Shown one piece after another: positions 63,142 through 64,000 of a stretch of 64,000 nt of DNA (position 1 is the stretch's first letter; each line of letters begins with the position of its first letter). The notes beneath the pieces are model-generated. The model did no database searches, was not told where the DNA came from, and saw only the letters and a program-made list of their open reading frames with translations. Source of the stretch: Piscinibacterium candidicorallinum. Lineage in GTDB: Bacteria; Pseudomonadota; Gammaproteobacteria; Burkholderiales; Burkholderiaceae_C. Where the stretch lies: positions 2,046,001-2,110,000 of the forward strand of contig NZ_CP180191.1 of assembly GCF_047549485.1 (NCBI RefSeq), given 5' to 3'. Position numbers and translations under genes: made by a program.

Positions 63142-64000
63142 GGGCGGCCTCCGTTGTTGATGCGGCGCTCCACAACCCGCTCATCCACTGGCCGATCTGC
63201 TCGGTGTTGGCCTCGCGGGTGGTGATGCTGGGGGACAAGCGACCACCGGCCATCACATGCAGGCGGTCGGTCAGAGCAAAGAGCTCGTCCAGCTCCTCGC
63301 TGACCACCAGCACGGCACAGCCGGCGTCGCGCAAAGCGAGCAGTTCGCGGTGGATCTGCGCCGCAGCGCCCACGTCCACCCCCCAGGTGGGCTGCGCCAC
63401 CACAAGCACGGCCGGCTGGCTGCTGATCTCGCGGCCCATGATGAACTTCTGCAGGTTGCCGCCGGACAGGCTGCGCGCGGCAGCACCGCTGCCCGCAGCC
63501 TTGACGCCGAAGCGCTGGATCACCTCCGCTGCCAGGCTTCTGACGGCGCCCCAACGCACCCAGCCGGCGCGCAGGGTCTGCGGGGTGCTGCGCGTGAGCA
63601 GCAGGTTGTCGTTCAGCGCGAGCGTGGGCACCGCACCGCGCCCCAGGCGCTCTTCCGGCACGAAGGCGAGGCCCGCTGCACGGCGCCGCTGCGGCCCGAG
63701 GTGGGCCACGCCCTGCCCGTTCACGGTGACGGCATCCGCATCCAGCGTGCGCGGCAGCGGCTGCTCGCCCGACAGCGCGGCAAGCAGCTCTGCCTGGCCG
63801 TTGCCGGACACGCCGGCAATGCCGACGATTTCGCCGGACCGCACTTCAATGCTCACGTTCTGCAGTGCGACACCAAACGGCCCGCTGGCAGCGAGGCTCA
63901 AGCGACGCACCGCCAGCGCCACTTCACCGGGCGTGCGGTCGTGATGCTCCAGCACCGGCGGCTCGGTGCCGATCATCAGGCGCGACAGACTCGCCGTGGT
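63128..64000 (-). CDS. ABC transporter ATP-binding protein (BMP/nucleoside type), C-terminal half
   Basis: The frame is open to the window end, so the N-terminal half lies beyond it. The visible part is the second nucleotide-binding domain of a tandem-ABC ATPase of the sugar/nucleoside type. Its Walker A region is the degenerate GIAGVSGNGQAELL. The signature motif SLSGGNLQKFIMGREI and a degenerate Walker B (PAVLVVAQPTWGVD) follow, then a D-loop/H-loop region (LVVSEELDEL; no His). Degeneracy in this half is typical of the class. It energises the two permeases. Confidence 0.93.
   Translation of the reverse strand, partial: TTASLSRLMIGTEPPVLEHHDRTPGEVALAVRRLSLAASGPFGVALQNVSIEVRSGEIVGIAGVSGNGQAELLAALSGEQPLPRTLDADAVTVNGQGVAHLGPQRRRAAGLAFVPEERLGRGAVPTLALNDNLLLTRSTPQTLRAGWVRWGAVRSLAAEVIQRFGVKAAGSGAAARSLSGGNLQKFIMGREISSQPAVLVVAQPTWGVDVGAAAQIHRELLALRDAGCAVLVVSEELDELFALTDRLHVMAGGRLSPSITTREANTEQIGQWMSGLWSAASTTEAAHAAA

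Overview
The window reads as a chromosomal segment of a high-GC betaproteobacterium, most likely order Burkholderiales. The main evidence is gene order: on the minus strand ndk, rlmN, pilF, rodZ, ispG, hisS, yfgM, bamB, der, hfq, hflX, hflK, hflC, a DUF2065 gene, hisZ, purA and a phosphoribosyltransferase gene follow one another (about 37.1 down to 20.1 kb). This is a familiar betaproteobacterial backbone. A Bug/TctC solute-binding protein and a compact hut operon fit the same group. I cannot name the genus from sequence reading alone.

Layout. 0-16.5 kb is mixed accessory and housekeeping: the 3' part of a hybrid histidine kinase, a Bug protein coupled to a YecA-like SEC-C protein, an AraC regulator, a low-GC-looking DUF2971 gene, an EamA transporter, a BciB-like flavin/iron-sulfur reductase, an S41 peptidase, a TerB-like/DUF697-like fusion, a TPR protein, a delta-60 repeat protein with a companion lipoprotein, AlkB, RutE and an unknown protein with a hairpin-rich leader. 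16.5-20 kb holds rlmB, rnr and tRNA-Leu(CAG) with its own promoter and terminator. 20-37 kb is the conserved core cluster (purine and histidine synthesis, HflKC/HflX/Hfq, BAM and Sec accessory factors, isoprenoid synthesis, cell shape, pili, rRNA modification). 37-40.5 kb has an XRE regulator, an M14 carboxypeptidase, yaaA and a VOC protein. 40.6-46.9 kb is the complete histidine utilisation operon hutH-hutC-hutU-hutI-hutG, with a palindromic HutC-type operator over its promoter. A PLP aminotransferase diverges from it. 48-59.7 kb carries MipA, RmuC, a truncated globin, a YbbP permease, two CsgG-like lipoproteins and several small unknowns. 59.7-64 kb is a nucleoside-type BMP ABC importer (ATPase, two permeases, binding protein), with the ATPase cut by the window edge.

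Working units. The hut genes convert histidine to urocanate, imidazolonepropionate, formimidoylglutamate and finally glutamate plus formamide, under HutC control. HflK/HflC act with FtsH in membrane quality control. BamB and YfgM serve outer-membrane protein export and assembly. PurA and the phosphoribosyltransferase both feed purine nucleotides, and the BMP importer probably brings in nucleosides.

The most unusual non-genic features are: a dispersed repeat of about 65-70 bp with two hairpins (five copies, all intergenic, all in the same orientation as read); a second set of AT-rich intergenic islands sharing a TCGGCCAA octamer; and hairpin-rich leaders before two unknown genes. No CRISPR array, insertion sequence, integrase, rRNA or prophage was seen. 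GC remarks are visual impressions, not computed values.
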